Positions 43,209-56,035 of a DNA stretch of 64,000 nt are shown piece after piece. The DNA lies in the NCBI GenBank assembly GCA_016617855.1, contig JAECUM010004313.1, positions 62,001 through 126,000 on the forward strand, given 5' to 3'. Each line of letters begins with the position of its first letter. Position 1 is the first letter of the stretch. The position numbers were made by a program, and so were the translations under genes. Source of the stretch: Megalonaias nervosa (Eukaryota > Mollusca > Bivalvia > Unionida > Unionidae). The notes beneath the pieces were generated by a model. The model was not told the origin of the DNA. It saw nothing but the letters and a program-made list of their open reading frames with translations, and did no database searches.

Positions 43209-43574
43209 TATTTATTTAATAACTGACAAAAAAACCAAACTATTTTTTTCAGATATATAAATTTTGTTTCAGATTTAGAAATATTTTTTTCAGTCGTCTA
43301 CTAAAATAACTGGAAAACCCGCTCTGGACAACTTTGTTGTTGGTGATAATTTCTTTAAAAACATACTTTTTCTTTTTCCACAAATTGAACAATGACTTTT
43401 TATTATTATTCTATTATTTTTATTTTTTTATTTTTTTTTTCTGTTGTTTCATCTTGATTTTCTGTTTTAGTTTTACACTTGAGACAAAATGTTTACATTA
43501 TATCAAGGAGTTAACACAAAATTAATTGCAATTTCATCATTGGCGTGAGAGAGTTGCTTGTCAAACTGTAAAAT

Positions 43575-43960
43575 AAATTTTTAAAAATTGAATTTAGATT
43601 GAGATATTTGTTTTATAAACATCACGCAATAGTATCCACAAGCAGAAGTTCCAACAGGCTGAATTTGATTAGACGAATAATTTATTATTTTATATTTTTG
43701 TTTATATATTTTTTTATTGCGTCATTTGGTGGAAGTCCAAATGAATCAAAATAATTGTTATTACAAACAGCTATCCAATGTGTGCCACATCCGTCATTGA
43801 AATCTTGTATATTTATCACACAAGAACCCCCAGCTGTTGCTGGGGCAATCGCATCATCAAGTTCATCTTTAGAATAAACTCCACGGAAATGTTTTACGTT
43901 TCTTTACTTTATCAAGTATATCAAAGTTACTCAACGCGGCCGAGTCCCTGGAAATGTTAA
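43575..43960 (-). pseudogene. Adenain-like cysteine protease, element C
   Basis: The N-terminal part near 43945 reads SNFDILDKV, as in element B. The His motif CGTHWIAV and Asp motif YFDSFG lie near 43720-43790, and the Cys motif SACGYYCVMF near 43645. All three catalytic residues can still be found, but frameshifts near 43900 and 43700 separate them. Confidence 0.7.
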
Positions 43961-44107
43961 TCCTCGGCCTATTCGCAACAGATTTGGCAATAGACTTCCC
44001 GCTACTCCCGCCAGCAACGGTTCTATAAATCCACCTTTGTTTGTTTTTCGCCTCGGTCGTGTCTTTTCTTCGTTGTCTTTCTTTTTGCTGTTTTTCGTTT
44101 GGGCATT
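43935..44107 (-). pseudogene. Small basic core-like protein, element C
   Basis: It begins MPKRKTAKRKTTKKRH in one frame and continues after a frameshift near 44030 with GGFIEPLLAGVAGSLLPNLL. A lysine/arginine-rich head plus a hydrophobic helix resembles viral core/membrane peptides. In element B the equivalent features are at the C-terminus of one longer protein (26605-27124). Confidence 0.55.
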
Positions 44108-44109
44108 AT

Positions 44110-44504
44110 ATTTATCTTTAGACAAAAAGTTTCTTTACACCGTCCCCGGATACAGCTTTTTTCGTTGCGCCAGATACTGCTCCAGACGCTGCTGCTAATC
44201 TTAATGTACGAAGTACTGGAAAAATTTTAGGTATTAACGTTCTGGCCATTACAGATAGCGCCGGACCAAAGAAACCACCTTGTTTTGCCATTGCAGCTAC
44301 TTGTGTGGCACTTAAATTTAAAACAAAAGTTTTTTTTGCGATCTTATTTATTTATTTGCTTTTTGGTTAACATTAATTTTGATAAAACACCTTCAGTTTT
44401 AGGTTTTATTTTTAATGATACCTGCTTCTGCTTAGCAACAGCAGCTGCTAATTTTTTAACTTGACCATCAGTCAAACATATTTCTTTTACAAAATATTTT
44501 GTCA
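44110..44504 (-). pseudogene. Small membrane-active protein (pX-like), element C
   Basis: It starts at 44504 with LTDGQVKKLAAAV and LMLTKKQINK blocks matching the element B protein, then, after a frameshift near 44345, LNLSATQVAAM and a hydrophobic/Ala-rich stretch (near 44280-44150). It ends just before the basic protein gene. The repeat pattern is the shared mark of this family. Confidence 0.6.
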
Positions 44505-44538
44505 TTATATACAGATTACAGATTAAACTTAAAGTTCT

Positions 44539-46067
44539 TTAAACTTGTACTGACATTTTACCTCCGACAGAGTCAATTGTTATAAATCTGTCGCTGATCA
44601 CTAGCGAATATGCATATAACTGCGCTGCTGGAACTGCTTTGAGTGTCCAAGTAATTTCAATATCAGCTGTTGAGTCGACAGCTCTCTCGCTATGTTTACT
44701 AACATCAAAATAAAATATTGGGTAAAGTGTATGAAATTCCGTACGGATATCTGAGATCCATCTCCAACGTCCTGATATTTCTGCCTTGCGTCCATAAAAT
44801 GCATGTAAGGTCTAGTAATATTTTTATTAGCATCATTTGCAAAGTTGCATTCTATCGCTCGATCGGGATATTGTTTGGAGTTGAGTCTAACATTGGCGTT
44901 ATCAAATATTGCCTTATTTTGTTGTTGGTTACCACGTCGCGCTTGTTGCTGAAATACAACAAATAATTGCCTCGGTAGTTGTTCACTTGATGTTGTTGTG
45001 ACTCGCCATGTGTAGTCGGTAGTATTTGGAACAGCTGTTTGATATATTTTATGATGCTGAAAATAAATTCTGTTGGTGTGTTTTGCAGCATATCATTTAA
45101 TTCTGATGCCTTTGTGATTGACGGAGTTATTCGTGGCATCCACAGCGCAAGTTCATTTATGATAAACTGTACGTCAGCTCCGCCAAATCAAAATAAACAA
45201 TCATTTTGTTCTGCTCGATCTAAAATAAGTGTATGTTTAACTCCACGAAATACTTTATTGTAGTCCCTGCAAAATCCAAATATTGTACTTAACGGCAGCA
45301 TCATTGTAATTTGACGCGATTCTTCTGCAAGTTCCTTTCTCTTAGCATAACCTTCATTGTAACGTGGATTTCGAAATCCAATTGTGTTAATAACTAAATC
45401 TAACATTTCAACGCCGCCTGAAGCTGCAGCTGGTGGTGTTATACCAAGATTATTGCAAGCTGCAGTTAAGTGAGACTCTTGTAGCGTCTGCATTAGCGCC
45501 TGCAGCTGGTGCGACTATACCTAAAGCAGCAGCATTTGGGATAAGAAAACTTCTTACAATTACAACATCTGCAGCAGCAGCATCTCCGTGTATTAAAACA
45601 CCTTTTGAAATAAATTCGTTTGACGCAGGAATTATTGCACCAATTCCAGTATCGTTAAACCACATCATATTAGTTGCAGTTGATCTGGAGTAATCATCAG
45701 AAAACGAAATAATATTTAAGATTGTACTCGCAACTTGTAGATGATTTGAAATATCCTCAACAGTTTGATTAGCTAGCTGGTATCTAGCACTTTTAAATAA
45801 GCTCCAGTCGTTGTTTATAAGAGCTACTTCTGTTCCAGCTGCAATTGCGACAGGTGGATTAGCTTCTGTCATAATCTGGCCACGAACTTCCAACATTGCT
45901 TTGTGAGGCAGTAGAAATACGTCCTCGTCTTGAGTATTAAATGTTCTGACGCCAGCCTTATTTGGTTCATTAGAATTTTCGTCGAGATGCTCAACATAAT
46001 CAAATCCTGTTACGGTGTTGTCGGTGTCATAAGTTTCTGCTAAATCGAGATAATTTTTAATAGACAT
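44539..46067 (-). pseudogene. Candidate major capsid protein, element C
   Basis: About 509 codons from 46067 to 44539. The first 205 codons are open and include SLFKSARYQLANQ, the DYSRSTATNMMWFND block and an Ala-rich segment. Three further pieces (45493-45188, 45139-44852, 44804-44539) follow in other frames, ending with a SVGGK block. Gene order and shared blocks with 27149-28520 support the same capsid protein. Fold inferred. Confidence 0.65.
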
Positions 46068-46098
46068 ATTTTTATTTATTAGGTTATAAAAAAATTTA

Positions 46099-46464
46099 TT
46101 ATTTCGGTGCTGTTGCCTTAGATATTAATTTTTGTATAACTTGTTCTCCTTTTGGTGATGAAAGTTTTTTTGTTGTTGTTATCATTGCACGTTGAGTTTC
46201 TTTTGTTGGAGCGATTTCTGATATAATTTGTTTGATTGTTGGCATTCCACGTTGTGGATCGCCTTTTATTTTATCAGCTATTTTTTCTCCCACCGCAGTT
46301 CCAGCGGCAGATGCAGCTCCAGTTGCAAAAGCTTTTGACGCGTCAAGTGCAATTGGTGCAACTTTATGAGCTGTTCCTGGGACATTTTCAATAATTTTAG
46401 TAAATATATTTCCAAATTATCCTCCAACTATATTTCTTCTGTAGATTTTTTTTCTCTGTTTCAT
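46099..46464 (-). pseudogene. Minor structural protein, element C
   Basis: Start at 46464; an in-frame stop lies near 46420. It is basic and Ala-rich with an AFATGAASAAAGTAVGEKI stretch. Position immediately upstream of the capsid gene and composition match the element B protein at 28530-29012, though sequence similarity is low by eye. Confidence 0.5.
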
Positions 46465-46485
46465 TATATCTGAGGTTGTATAAAT

Positions 46486-46965
46486 TTATTGCGCTCGTAG
46501 GTGCAGGTAATAAGTAACAACCTCGTTATTCAAATCCAGTTGACGTCCAGATTGATCTGTCAATTGCATACTTATTTCTGGTATTTGATTTTCAACGTTT
46601 AGCGGATAATAAATAACTTGACGTGGACTAATTTGCATGAGAGATCCCAGTGGAACGTCTGTAGAAAAACTGTATATTGTTTGTCCTTTACTACCCTGGG
46701 CTGAGTAAGCTTGTTTTATTTAGATCAGTGACATTATAAGGTCCTAGTGGAATTTGTAATGTTTCCCGTGCAGCTCTTGGAAAAGCGAATATAGATTCAT
46801 CATTTAATCCAGTTTTTACGTTAGCCATAGAATGCCATGCCGTACAGGAATTTAGTCCTATCTCATATTTTCAGTATCAACTTGTATTGGTGGAATATAA
46901 TGTACTGAAAAATTTGCGCTATCTTTAGCGGCTGCGCTAGAGTCTAGTAATAATGTTGTTGACAT
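46486..46965 (-). pseudogene. Candidate penton/minor capsid protein, element C
   Basis: About 160 codons in three frames. It starts MSTTLLLDSSAAAKD; a middle part has NVKTGLNDESIFAFP; the C-terminal part has YSFSTDVP and ISMQLTDQSGRQL. The ends match the 474-residue element B protein, but the long middle of that protein is absent. Frameshifts lie near 46865 and 46715. Confidence 0.6.
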
Positions 46966-48231
46966 TGTTATTTATTATATTTTTATAAATTAAGTCGCGG
47001 TGTAAAATTTCGTATTCGTCAGATGTTAATAAATTTTCCAATCTTAAATGATCAAGTATGTCAATAATTTCTTTGTCAATTTCAACACCAACATTTCCAG
47101 CTTCTTTTGATGATATCAATAGCATTAGTCGGCCAATCATTTCAGTAACTGATGCAAATATTGTTACTCCTGTTCCTGATTTTTCTTTTTCAGCTGCCAT
47201 TAACTTTTTAATAAGTTCATCTTGATTATCAACCAACCGACTTAATTCCGTTTTTCTTTTAATAGGATTTTGTTTATGTCCTTTGGGACAATTGTATCAG
47301 CTTTCATAACGTATGTCATCTATTTGTTTTGCCTCAGTACTCAAGCCATTGTTAGAATGACTGTACTGTCCATTTTTTATATTACGAATAGCTTTGATAT
47401 AAAGATCGGCGATAATCCAATGTCGGTATTGGATAATACTTCTATAGTAGTTTTCATTTTCCAGTTTTACATCGTCGAGATGTTTCTTACTTAATTCTTT
47501 TATTTTTTTCTAACTTGTTAATATTTTCTTCGAAGTTGCAATCAGTTTTTTTAACATTTCGTACTCTCACACCTCTAAAATTGTATTTTTCATTAAACGA
47601 ATCATAGTCAAAATCTTTTATTTCGTTATTTATATGTTCTAGATCATCTTTTAATTTTTGCGCTTCGTAAACATCTAATCCATGCTCTTTTCTAAATGCT
47701 TCTGTTCTAGCTTCTTCTTCTTTGCGCATTCTCCTCAAGAGATGATATATCACCTTTACTTTTCGATTCTTCAATTTTTTCTTCTATATCACTCAATCTT
47801 CTTTCAATCAATTCAACTGATGTTTCTTCTGCTAATCGTCTCTCAAATTCGAGTAGATTATATAACAACCGTTTTAATTCAGCTTGTCTAGCAGCAGGAT
47901 TAGCAATATTTGCTACAAGTGCCTCAGCCAATCTTTTTCTTTCTTCATCAGATCTTCCAATAACTTTTACAGCAGCTGCTTCTTGTTGTTCTATAACTAG
48001 TCCGAGTAAACCTTTTTCCTGTAGTTTTTTAACTTCTTCTGATAGTGGTTTAGTTTAAGGTTGTTTTCCAACTAGTGCTTCAGTAACTGGTTTAAGAGCT
48101 GTAGCTGCTGTTTCTGCGGCAACTATCTGTCCACGTCGTGCTTGCTGTACTTTTTGCTTAAATTCTGCCTGAGATTGCGCAAGTTTTTTCAAATCTTCTA
48201 TATGTTTTCTGTACTTTGCTCGTTTATCCAT
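46937..48231 (-). pseudogene. Coiled-coil structural or scaffold protein, element C
   Basis: A series of helical, charged pieces in changing frames (48231-48055, 48050-47940, 47931-47707, 47774-47487, 47236-46937). The first resembles the N-terminus of the element B 344-residue protein (MDKRAKYRKHIEDLKKL). The last is a compact C-terminal domain as in B. The C copy is longer and rich in heptad-like Glu/Lys/Leu (ERRLSDIEEKIEESKSKGD). Confidence 0.5.
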
Positions 48232-48258
48232 AATTATATCCAAGAAGTTTGATAAAAC

Positions 48259-48936
48259 TCACTGCAAGTATCTGTCAATACAATAGCGAAACATTTTATC
48301 TGGATTATGTGTTACTTTATCAAATAAGAAAAAGTTATATTTATCTTTTGTTGCCTGACAATATAGTTCAATAAATTTATCTTTTGTTACGTCGCCACTT
48401 TGTTCGTTTGCAATATTTCTAACGTCAACATTGTCCAGTTCGGGAAATAATATAAAACAACCAGTATTTCGTCTAATAAATCTGTCAACATTATAAAAAC
48501 CTTGGGCGAGATAAATAGAATTACATTTCTTATTACGTGACAGTGAAAAATATGATCTTATTTTATTCATTTCTTCATTGTTTAGCGGAATATCATCAAA
48601 CACAACTATCTTATGCTCGGACGAATCAAGTTGATTAATTGGAACAAGATTTTTTGGTTGTCTGATAATAAAAAAATATTCACCAGCCTCAAGATCATCA
48701 CGAAGTTTGTTATTATATTCGCTAAGTAGCTCGTACTTATCTTGTTGTGGATTAATTGTGTAAATATAAACTCGATCGTAGTTAAAATTATTGCTTAGCA
48801 GTAAATTTATAAGCAAATTTGTTTTTCCCGATCCAGTTCTTCCAACAATAAGATAATGACAATCTGGAAGTTCATTGTTATGTTTATGTTTCACCAACTG
48901 CCCTGTATCAAAGTTTAATATCGACGATTTTGCCAT
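48259..48936 (-). CDS. Packaging ATPase (FtsK/A32-like), element C
   Basis: 225 residues, complete and open. Walker A GRTGSGKT (about 33), Walker B KIVVFDDIPLN (about 110) and a YLAQGFY sensor-like block follow. It would power DNA packaging. It is clearly related in plan to the element B ATPase but diverged. It is the leftmost gene of a minus-strand run read toward the capsid genes, and is divergent from the fibre-like gene (67 bp gap). Confidence 0.9.
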   Translation of the reverse strand: MAKSSILNFDTGQLVKHKHNNELPDCHYLIVGRTGSGKTNLLINLLLSNNFNYDRVYIYTINPQQDKYELLSEYNNKLRDDLEAGEYFFIIRQPKNLVPINQLDSSEHKIVVFDDIPLNNEEMNKIRSYFSLSRNKKCNSIYLAQGFYNVDRFIRRNTGCFILFPELDNVDVRNIANEQSGDVTKDKFIELYCQATKDKYNFFLFDKVTHNPDKMFRYCIDRYLQ

Positions 48937-49002
48937 CGTTGTTATACAATTTTATGTTATATAATTTGCATTTTAAAAAAATTGTCAGACAATAAATAAA
49001 AT

Positions 49003-49245
49003 TTGAGCTATTATACAAAATTTGGAACATCATTAGGAGATTCGTCGGCTATAAGTACAATAACAAACGGCAATATTGATTTATCGGGCTACCTGAAGAA
49101 AAAAAAAACTGGCGATACAATGACAGGAAACCTGTCTATGTCAAATCAACGAGTATTAGATTTAGAAACAAATTATCCGCCAATAAATGTTGTTAATACA
49201 CAAGCTGTTAGTTATGCACAACTTAAATTCGTCGACAATAATACC
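49003..49245 (+). pseudogene. Fibre-like protein, truncated, element C
   Basis: Begins at a TTG (an ATG was probably lost). Sequence GYLKKKKTGDTMTGNLSM followed by NQRVLDL is a phage-collar-type stem repeat, as in the element B fibre. Coding homology stops at about 49245, where SINE-type sequence takes over. The receptor-binding part is lost. Confidence 0.65.
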
Positions 49246-49295
49246 CCAGTGCTAGACATCACTATAAACTTCCACACTGCAGACATCCCCATCCA
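49242..49295 (+). repeat. SINE 3'-tail fragment joined to fibre-like gene
   Basis: CCCCAGTGCTAGAC(A/G)TCACTATAAACT(T/C)CCACACTGCAGA is shared with 61750-61790 at the end of a tRNA-derived SINE. It marks the right breakpoint of element C. Confidence 0.6.
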
Positions 49296-49399
49296 CATTC
49301 TGGCAGCTTTCTTGACTTTGGGACTGCAGTCATCGCCGATATTGTCCTGTACATATGAAAATTTCTCGAAGAAAACAACAGCCTCGAAATGAACTGAAT

Positions 49400-51620
49400 C
49401 GTTCGTAAGCTTTTGACTTTGTGGAGAATATTTCTAAGTTTCAGGAAAGTGCCTTCTAGTTTGTCAGATATATAATCTTGTGACCAAACTGATCAGTTGA
49501 ATCAGAATTGATCTTATGGAACATCAAGAAATCAATATCTGTTTACAGTTATCTAATGAAAGAATCTTAGCCATGTATTTTATTAAAATGTCAGTTTAAC
49601 AGATGTTACACTCTCCAAACAAAGTTCATTGGCTTTAATAAAATCAATCTCCGCTAATTGCGAATCATTCCATGAACTAAATATAGGTCATTGTGCCTTG
49701 TATTTGAGGATTTGAAGATATTGATGCTGGTTTTACTGGGGCAAATTGAGTTTTACCGGCGACACGCTATTCGAGCCGGTAGAAAGGGTAGTTACGACAG
49801 TAAAACACCAGCTGAGATTGTCACATTGTTTAACACACTTTTATGACCTAACATGCTTGGAAAAGGTGTGTTTAAAAATTAATTATTCATGTCAGAACGT
49901 CGAAGGGAAAGTCTCAATTGCGTTAAAGATTCCGACAGTCTGTAATGGATTTCATTCACTGCAACTACATTGGTCTTTTCCCTCAAGTCGAAAAACAATA
50001 CCTCAAAATGTAATTTGCTGCTATTGAAAACTATGTTTGGAGCTGCTTTTGTTTACATGGCACTATATGGCGGCAGAAGGAGACAAAGACAAGAGGAATA
50101 TTGTCGGCCGTTTCTGTTACAAAATATGTGACACAATGCGCCGAAGACAGAACAACAAGCACGTCAGATTAATACGTATTTATATAACTACATCTACTGT
50201 TATCACCTAGAACTGATGGAAATACCCAAGTTATGTTCGGATTTGAATTTTATTGCCACAAATATTGACGTTAAACGAATCACATAGGTAAGATACGATA
50301 GAACTGCACGTTCGTCGTTCAGACTGGAACCCTACGCAATATTTAAATCCTGACTAAACAGTGCTTGTGGTTGCTAAATCACTTTTTATCCAGTATGAAC
50401 GAAATCCCCAAACGTTGGTTAATTGTGATTGATAATGTAAGAAAACACACTTTGAGATAAGTCGAATAATTTAACTCTCTAGATGGCAAAAACCTGTAGG
50501 GCATACAATATTATTTTCTTCAGTGCTTTATTTCTAAAAACCCATTTTATTCAAAGTGTGGCATGTTACCTTATAACTTCGCTCGCTTACAATTTAGCGA
50601 TTTTGTCTTAAAGAGGGGGTTTTAAATTTCAGGAATTGATAATTTACCTGTCTGAGACATTAGGAGGTATAATCTTAGCGACGACAGCCAACAAAAAGTT
50701 CCGCCTTCAGCAGAAACTGTTTGCTGGTGGTCGGGCTAAATTGTCTGGCCAATATCATAGGCCAGTAACTAGTAACATCGATCGTCTCTAGATTAGTTAG
50801 TCGCTGACGTCATTCTCTCAACAATTTAGAACCATTCCCTGAAATGCAGTGATTGTTTGGTAGCTTCACACCGGCGTGGTACGTAGTGAAAAGGAGTTGC
50901 CATTAGAACCTATCCTAACTTCCAATGACACATATCTCTGAGGACCAGTAACAATGGGTTATAATAAAATGACACATAACTCTAACTGAGGACCAGTAAG
51001 AATGGGTTAGTAACATTTAAAAACGAGAAAAATATTAAGATGGACAAACCAGATCTGATTGCTTTGATTTAATTAACACGCCAGTATGTTCTCCTAGACA
51101 ACAAAAATAGACGAAAATTTTACAATTGTTATATTAAATTGCTGACCGGGAGTAGAAATATGAATGTGCTGGATTTATCCTGCCCTTTTTACAGTGAGTT
51201 TGCGTGTTCAAAACTGCCAGCTGAGGCGAAATGCGGAAATTGTTTCCATTTCTGGCCGTGACAGTGGATAACTTGCGGTTCCTCGAACTATTTGTTTTCA
51301 AAGCATCGTTGTAAGCCATTAATAAATTCTGCTTAATGATCCTAAGTGATTTCATTTATGATTGCATTTATTTATTAATAAATGTATCTAGCAGCACCGA
51401 CTAGTTTGTGCCTTCTGGAAGTAAACTGACATCGATTTCGATACGTAGTCATTGTTACACTATAACAATAACCAGTATGTGTACATCCTGATGTCCACGT
51501 CTTTACACACCAATAATAGCTTCAATTAAACTGAACTCAAGTAGAATACTTAATTTGACAGCATAATGCAAAGTAGGTACAATAATGTGAAATAATTTCG
51601 AGTTAGCCTCCCATGTAGAT
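49400..51620. other. Non-coding host-like DNA
   Basis: I see no gene, RNA or recognised repeat here. Confidence 0.4.
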
Positions 51621-51629
51621 GCTACAAGA

Positions 51630-52130
51630 GTAATATGACACTGCAAATCATCTCCTTGGATTATAATAGTCCGCAAACATCTGTTTTGACTATAATGCAC
51701 TGCAAACAATCTATTTTGATAAGACACTGCAAACATCTGTCTTGACTATAATACACTGCAAACAATCCATTTGGACAATATGACACTGCAAACATCTGTT
51801 TTGACTATAATACACTGCAAACAATCTACTTTGATAATATGACACTGCAAACATCTGTTTTGACTATAGTACACTGCACACAATCTCTTTTGATAATATG
51901 ACACTACAAAGAATCAGTGTTGATAATATGACACTGCAATTCATCTGTTTTTAGGAAATTACAATGTATTCTATTTCCATAATATTACACGGTAAACTAT
52001 GTATTTTTGTAATATTACACTGCGAACCATTTGTTTTTTAATATAACACTGCGAACCATCTGTTAGTCGGTAAACCATATGTTTACATAATATTACACTT
52101 CAAACAATCTTTTTGGATAATATGACATCT
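51630..52130. repeat. Minisatellite, about 30-bp half-units
   Basis: Units contain ATATGACACTGCAAACATCT and GACTATAATACACTGCAAAC in alternation, 10 or more copies, diverging toward the right. Non-coding. From 52130 to 52990 nothing is recognised. Confidence 0.8.
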
Positions 52131-52994
52131 CAAGTCATTCTTGATAAATTTGCATCTTATTTTTATTTTATTTTATGTTACTCGTCATAGTATCAAATAC
52201 GTTATGGTGAATCTAATATTTGCAAATGATGTCGAAAGCAACATGGAAATACAGAATGCCAGAAATTTACTGAAAATATTTTTACGCCCATGATCTTTCC
52301 TGCACTTATTTGTTTGATGTTATTGCTATATTATACCACATAGATACAGAGAGTTAACAATAATAAAATATGTCCAAACAGAATATTTTCAAGATAATTC
52401 AACAACAAAGACACAGTTCTATGTAATAATTTGATTGAATAAAAAACTTTATTCACATCAGCTGTTTAGTGACTGTCAAAACGCCACGAGTAAGATATGA
52501 TAAAGTTATTGTTTATATCAAGTTTGGAGTCGTCTTAAGAAATAACTGCATTTCACATGTTTCTGAATTTCATATATGACAGGGATTTTTCCTTTCTGTT
52601 GCGTTCAAATGTTTCAGCAATCAATCTATAACTTAGACTATAGAGTTAACGTGTCTTGCTACCAATTTCTAGTAGTGAGTACATTTCGAGCAGATAGAAT
52701 TAGCGACCGTTAAGTAACAGCATTAAATATACCTTTAAAGTGTCTGAAATGCTTACCCATTGCTAGTCCTTCCTTGCAAACTAGATTACACGAAAGGGGG
52801 CATAGTAGTCTCTCTTTTAATACTTCATTCAATATATTCACCTAGATGTTACGTGGGTAATATTTAGTAACATGTAGTTAATATCGACTAAAGTTTCTTT
52901 TAAAAAGATCATTTTTGATGTACTTGTAAAGTTTTGTAAAGTACATTTAATTTATGGAGTCATACAGTAAAATATTTACAATCACACCTACAAT

Positions 52995-53927
52995 TGTTAC
53001 GTGTAGGCTCGTACAAATGTAACGAAAGAAAAGAATGAAGTCAACAAGCTTTGTAAATTTTAACAAAATAATTTACTTCCCTAGAAAACAAAATAAAATT
53101 ATGAAATAGGACTTACGGTTTGTGAATATAATCCATATATTAATCCTAGGATTGAAAAATATAAGTCCTATCACTAAACAGTTCTAATTGAATCCAGTTT
53201 CGAATCTCGATGAAATTCCAATATGGAGGCGATCACGTCAGATGATGTCTGTACTGATGGTAACAGATCCTCATTGAATAACAGTTTATAATGTTTCCGT
53301 TAAACTCCAGAATAAATTTCCACTGAATTTCTTTCTCCCAGAACTTTTATAAATATGAAGCACTTGTTTAGTTTTCTAGAGAATAAATTATTAAATTCCA
53401 AAAAATATATGAACTTCAAATCAATCTGGCATCAACAATAAAAACCTCTTGAGCCCTCAAGGTTTAAAATACAAATGAATGAATGTAATACTAACTGGCT
53501 GTTTAAAACCTCAATTTTAGATCACATGGTACTTCACGTGACAGGCTACGTGATTTCTAACTTGAATAGCGCAATAAAAAAAATGACAATTATCCCGTAT
53601 CTAGAATAGCCCTATCTAAGAATCAAATTTTCACACTGGAAATAAATAAAAAAAGAAAGGCTGTTACAATTCAGCTAACACGTGAGCCGAAAATGACCTT
53701 GGCAATAGCCAATCGTCTTTACTCGATGTTTACAAGATCTTTGAACTAGAGTGAGCTAAAAATAGTGCTGAAGAAATAGTTATAATCTAATCGGGTCAAG
53801 CCAATTTTCCGAAAAGAGACTCAAATCCAATAAAAATTATCATTACAATAAAATGTAATGAAACAAAAATAAAATAAAAAAGAATTTAAAACTAACACAC
53901 AAGCAATTTAATTACATATTCGTAACA
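52995..53927 (-). mobile_element. Solo LTR related to the Gmr1-like LTR
   Basis: On the minus strand it begins TGTTACGAATATG and ends CTACACGTAACA. CAAT flanks both sides (52991-52994 and 53928-53931). It shares the AAGCTTGTTG and ATCCA..CGTAAG-type blocks with the LTR at 11411-12289. Confidence 0.85.
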
Positions 53928-54339
53928 CAATATTATGAATAATATTAGACAAAACTTTAAATTTCGCAATCGCTCTGTTTACCATTAATGAAAAGATGGT
54001 AATTATAACGCATAAAGGCTGTGGCTAATCAGGTTGCTATGGGCGATGAAATGTAAACAAAGAACTGGCTAAGCTCTCATCCTCTCTAAAACACATTGGA
54101 ATCTTGGTGTTGATATAGCATTTGTGATTAGAAAACAAAGATAAACACTATTCTATGTTTTATAATAATATGAAACATGCAAGATTTGTTTTAAAAATAA
54201 TAAATGTTTTGTCTAATGTTGATTGTGCGTTTGATATTAAAGGAAAACAAATGCAGCTCATTGTTTATTAGAGGACATACTGAAACAATGCTCTGCTACG
54301 TAAAACACGTGATATTCTCGTTTGACTGTATACTTTTGT

Positions 54340-54725
54340 CACTCTTTGCTACATACCAATAACGTCTGTGACAATACTAAACACCGGTACATTCTATGCC
54401 TCTATGCTAAACACATACACTTTCTTTGACTATGTTAAACGCTAATACCTTCTGTGACTCAGTTCTAAACACCAATAACTTCTGTGACTCTATACTAAAC
54501 AATAATACCTTATGTGACTCTACGCTAATCACAAATACTTTCCGTTAATGCGAAACACCAGTACTTTCTTAGACTCCGTGCTAAACACTAATATCTTCTG
54601 TGACTCAGTACTAAACACCAACACATTCTGTGACTCTGTGCTAAACATTAATAACTTCTCTGACTCTATACAAAGCACCAATACCTTCTGAGATGTGACA
54701 AACACTAATACCTTCTACGATGTTA
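54340..54725. repeat. Minisatellite, about 40-bp unit
   Basis: Units contain CTAAACACTAATACCTTCTG and TGTGACTCTATA variants, about 9 copies. Non-coding. 53930-54340 and 54725-55740 hold nothing I recognise. Confidence 0.8.
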
Positions 54726-55744
54726 AATTGCGCACTTAAAAGGAAAATTCCATGTTGGATTGTATTTATCGTATATAATATGTTGGAATCTTGTTTTATA
54801 TGCAAGAAAGGAATATTTTTGTTGGCCCATTATAAGTGTCAGGGAATATAAGAATGATTCATTTTGTTCGTAGAAAACGCTATCAGAATTCCACATACAA
54901 AATGTATTCCTATTTATATATGTATTAATATGTAATTTATATGTGTGATTGCATGATTATATGTACGAGTGTGTGACTTATGTATGAAGTTGTCCTTGGC
55001 ATTTTCGTGTCTGTACCAATTCTCTGTGTTAATAATCCTCGAATGGCGGTAATGAATGAATGAATGCAGCTGAAATTCGTTATTACAGTACACCCATGAT
55101 AAGCAATAAAACTTTATTTAGTCTGATATTTCTTATGCTGAAGCTCAAGTAGAAACCGATAATTTTAATGTTCAACCCAGACAATGCAAGGCTTGCTTGT
55201 GTTCAAGTGATAGTTCCAGCTACCACAACACCTATTTATCACTTTCCGTGAGATGGGAAACATACACAAATTTAAAGCCCCAACGCCGCCGTTTTTTAAT
55301 AAATTTCACCATTCTTTAAATTTAACTCACGTTTAGAAGGAAGGAAATGATTTGTTTAAAAAATACGACATTAATCGTTTTTGAAATAATCAAGATGTTA
55401 GGTTTAAGCGACGTTCAGTTCTGTAGCAGAAGTCGATCGTAATTCCGTTCTTTTTCGAGAGTGCTTCAAAAGTAGTGATGTCATACTTCCCACAAATTCC
55501 GTTAGTGACTAATTAAATAAGAACAACATACGCACCTGGCAGACAAATCTGTTCGAGATGGAATGAAGAGAGGTGCGTCTGATTTCTAAGCGGATCGGAG
55601 AAGATAAAGCGTGGATTAGATATAAACATGATTAGGGTGAATATTGGTAAACAGTCCGAGCCTTAGAATACTTTGAAGGACGAACTTGGGCTGAAGACGA
55701 ACCCGGCTGTTGCGGATTTCCTTATTAAATGGTAAGCATACGAC

Positions 55745-56035
55745 ACGGACTTGTAAGAAATAATGCATGTCGGTTATGCCCTTATTGTTGTTGTTACTGT
55801 AGGGTTTAACGCCATTTTTCAGCACAAGATAGGCTATACATGGCGGCCAGTATAAATGATGGAGGAAGAACCCGGGAAAACCCTGGATAGAACCACCGGC
55901 CCACGAGAAGCTACTGGCAAGTTTTCTCACGTACCCACACTGGCCGAGCCCGACACTCGAACCCACGCAGACAAAGGTGAGATGGCAGTGATCCGTAACA
56001 GTGAGCTCTTTAGACCACTCGGGGTTATACCCTTA
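55745..56035 (-). mobile_element. tRNA-derived SINE
   Basis: On the minus strand it begins with a tRNA-like head: box A-like GAGTGGTCTAAAGAGC and box B-like GGGTTCGAGTG. A body with CCGGGTTCTTCCTCC follows, and a 3' end with GTTAAACCCTACAGTAAC and (AAC)n. No function beyond a retroposon copy. Confidence 0.7.

Noticed and set aside
51630..52130. Regularly spaced repeats as CRISPR
   Set aside because: Units abut and diverge gradually like a minisatellite, and there are no unique spacers.
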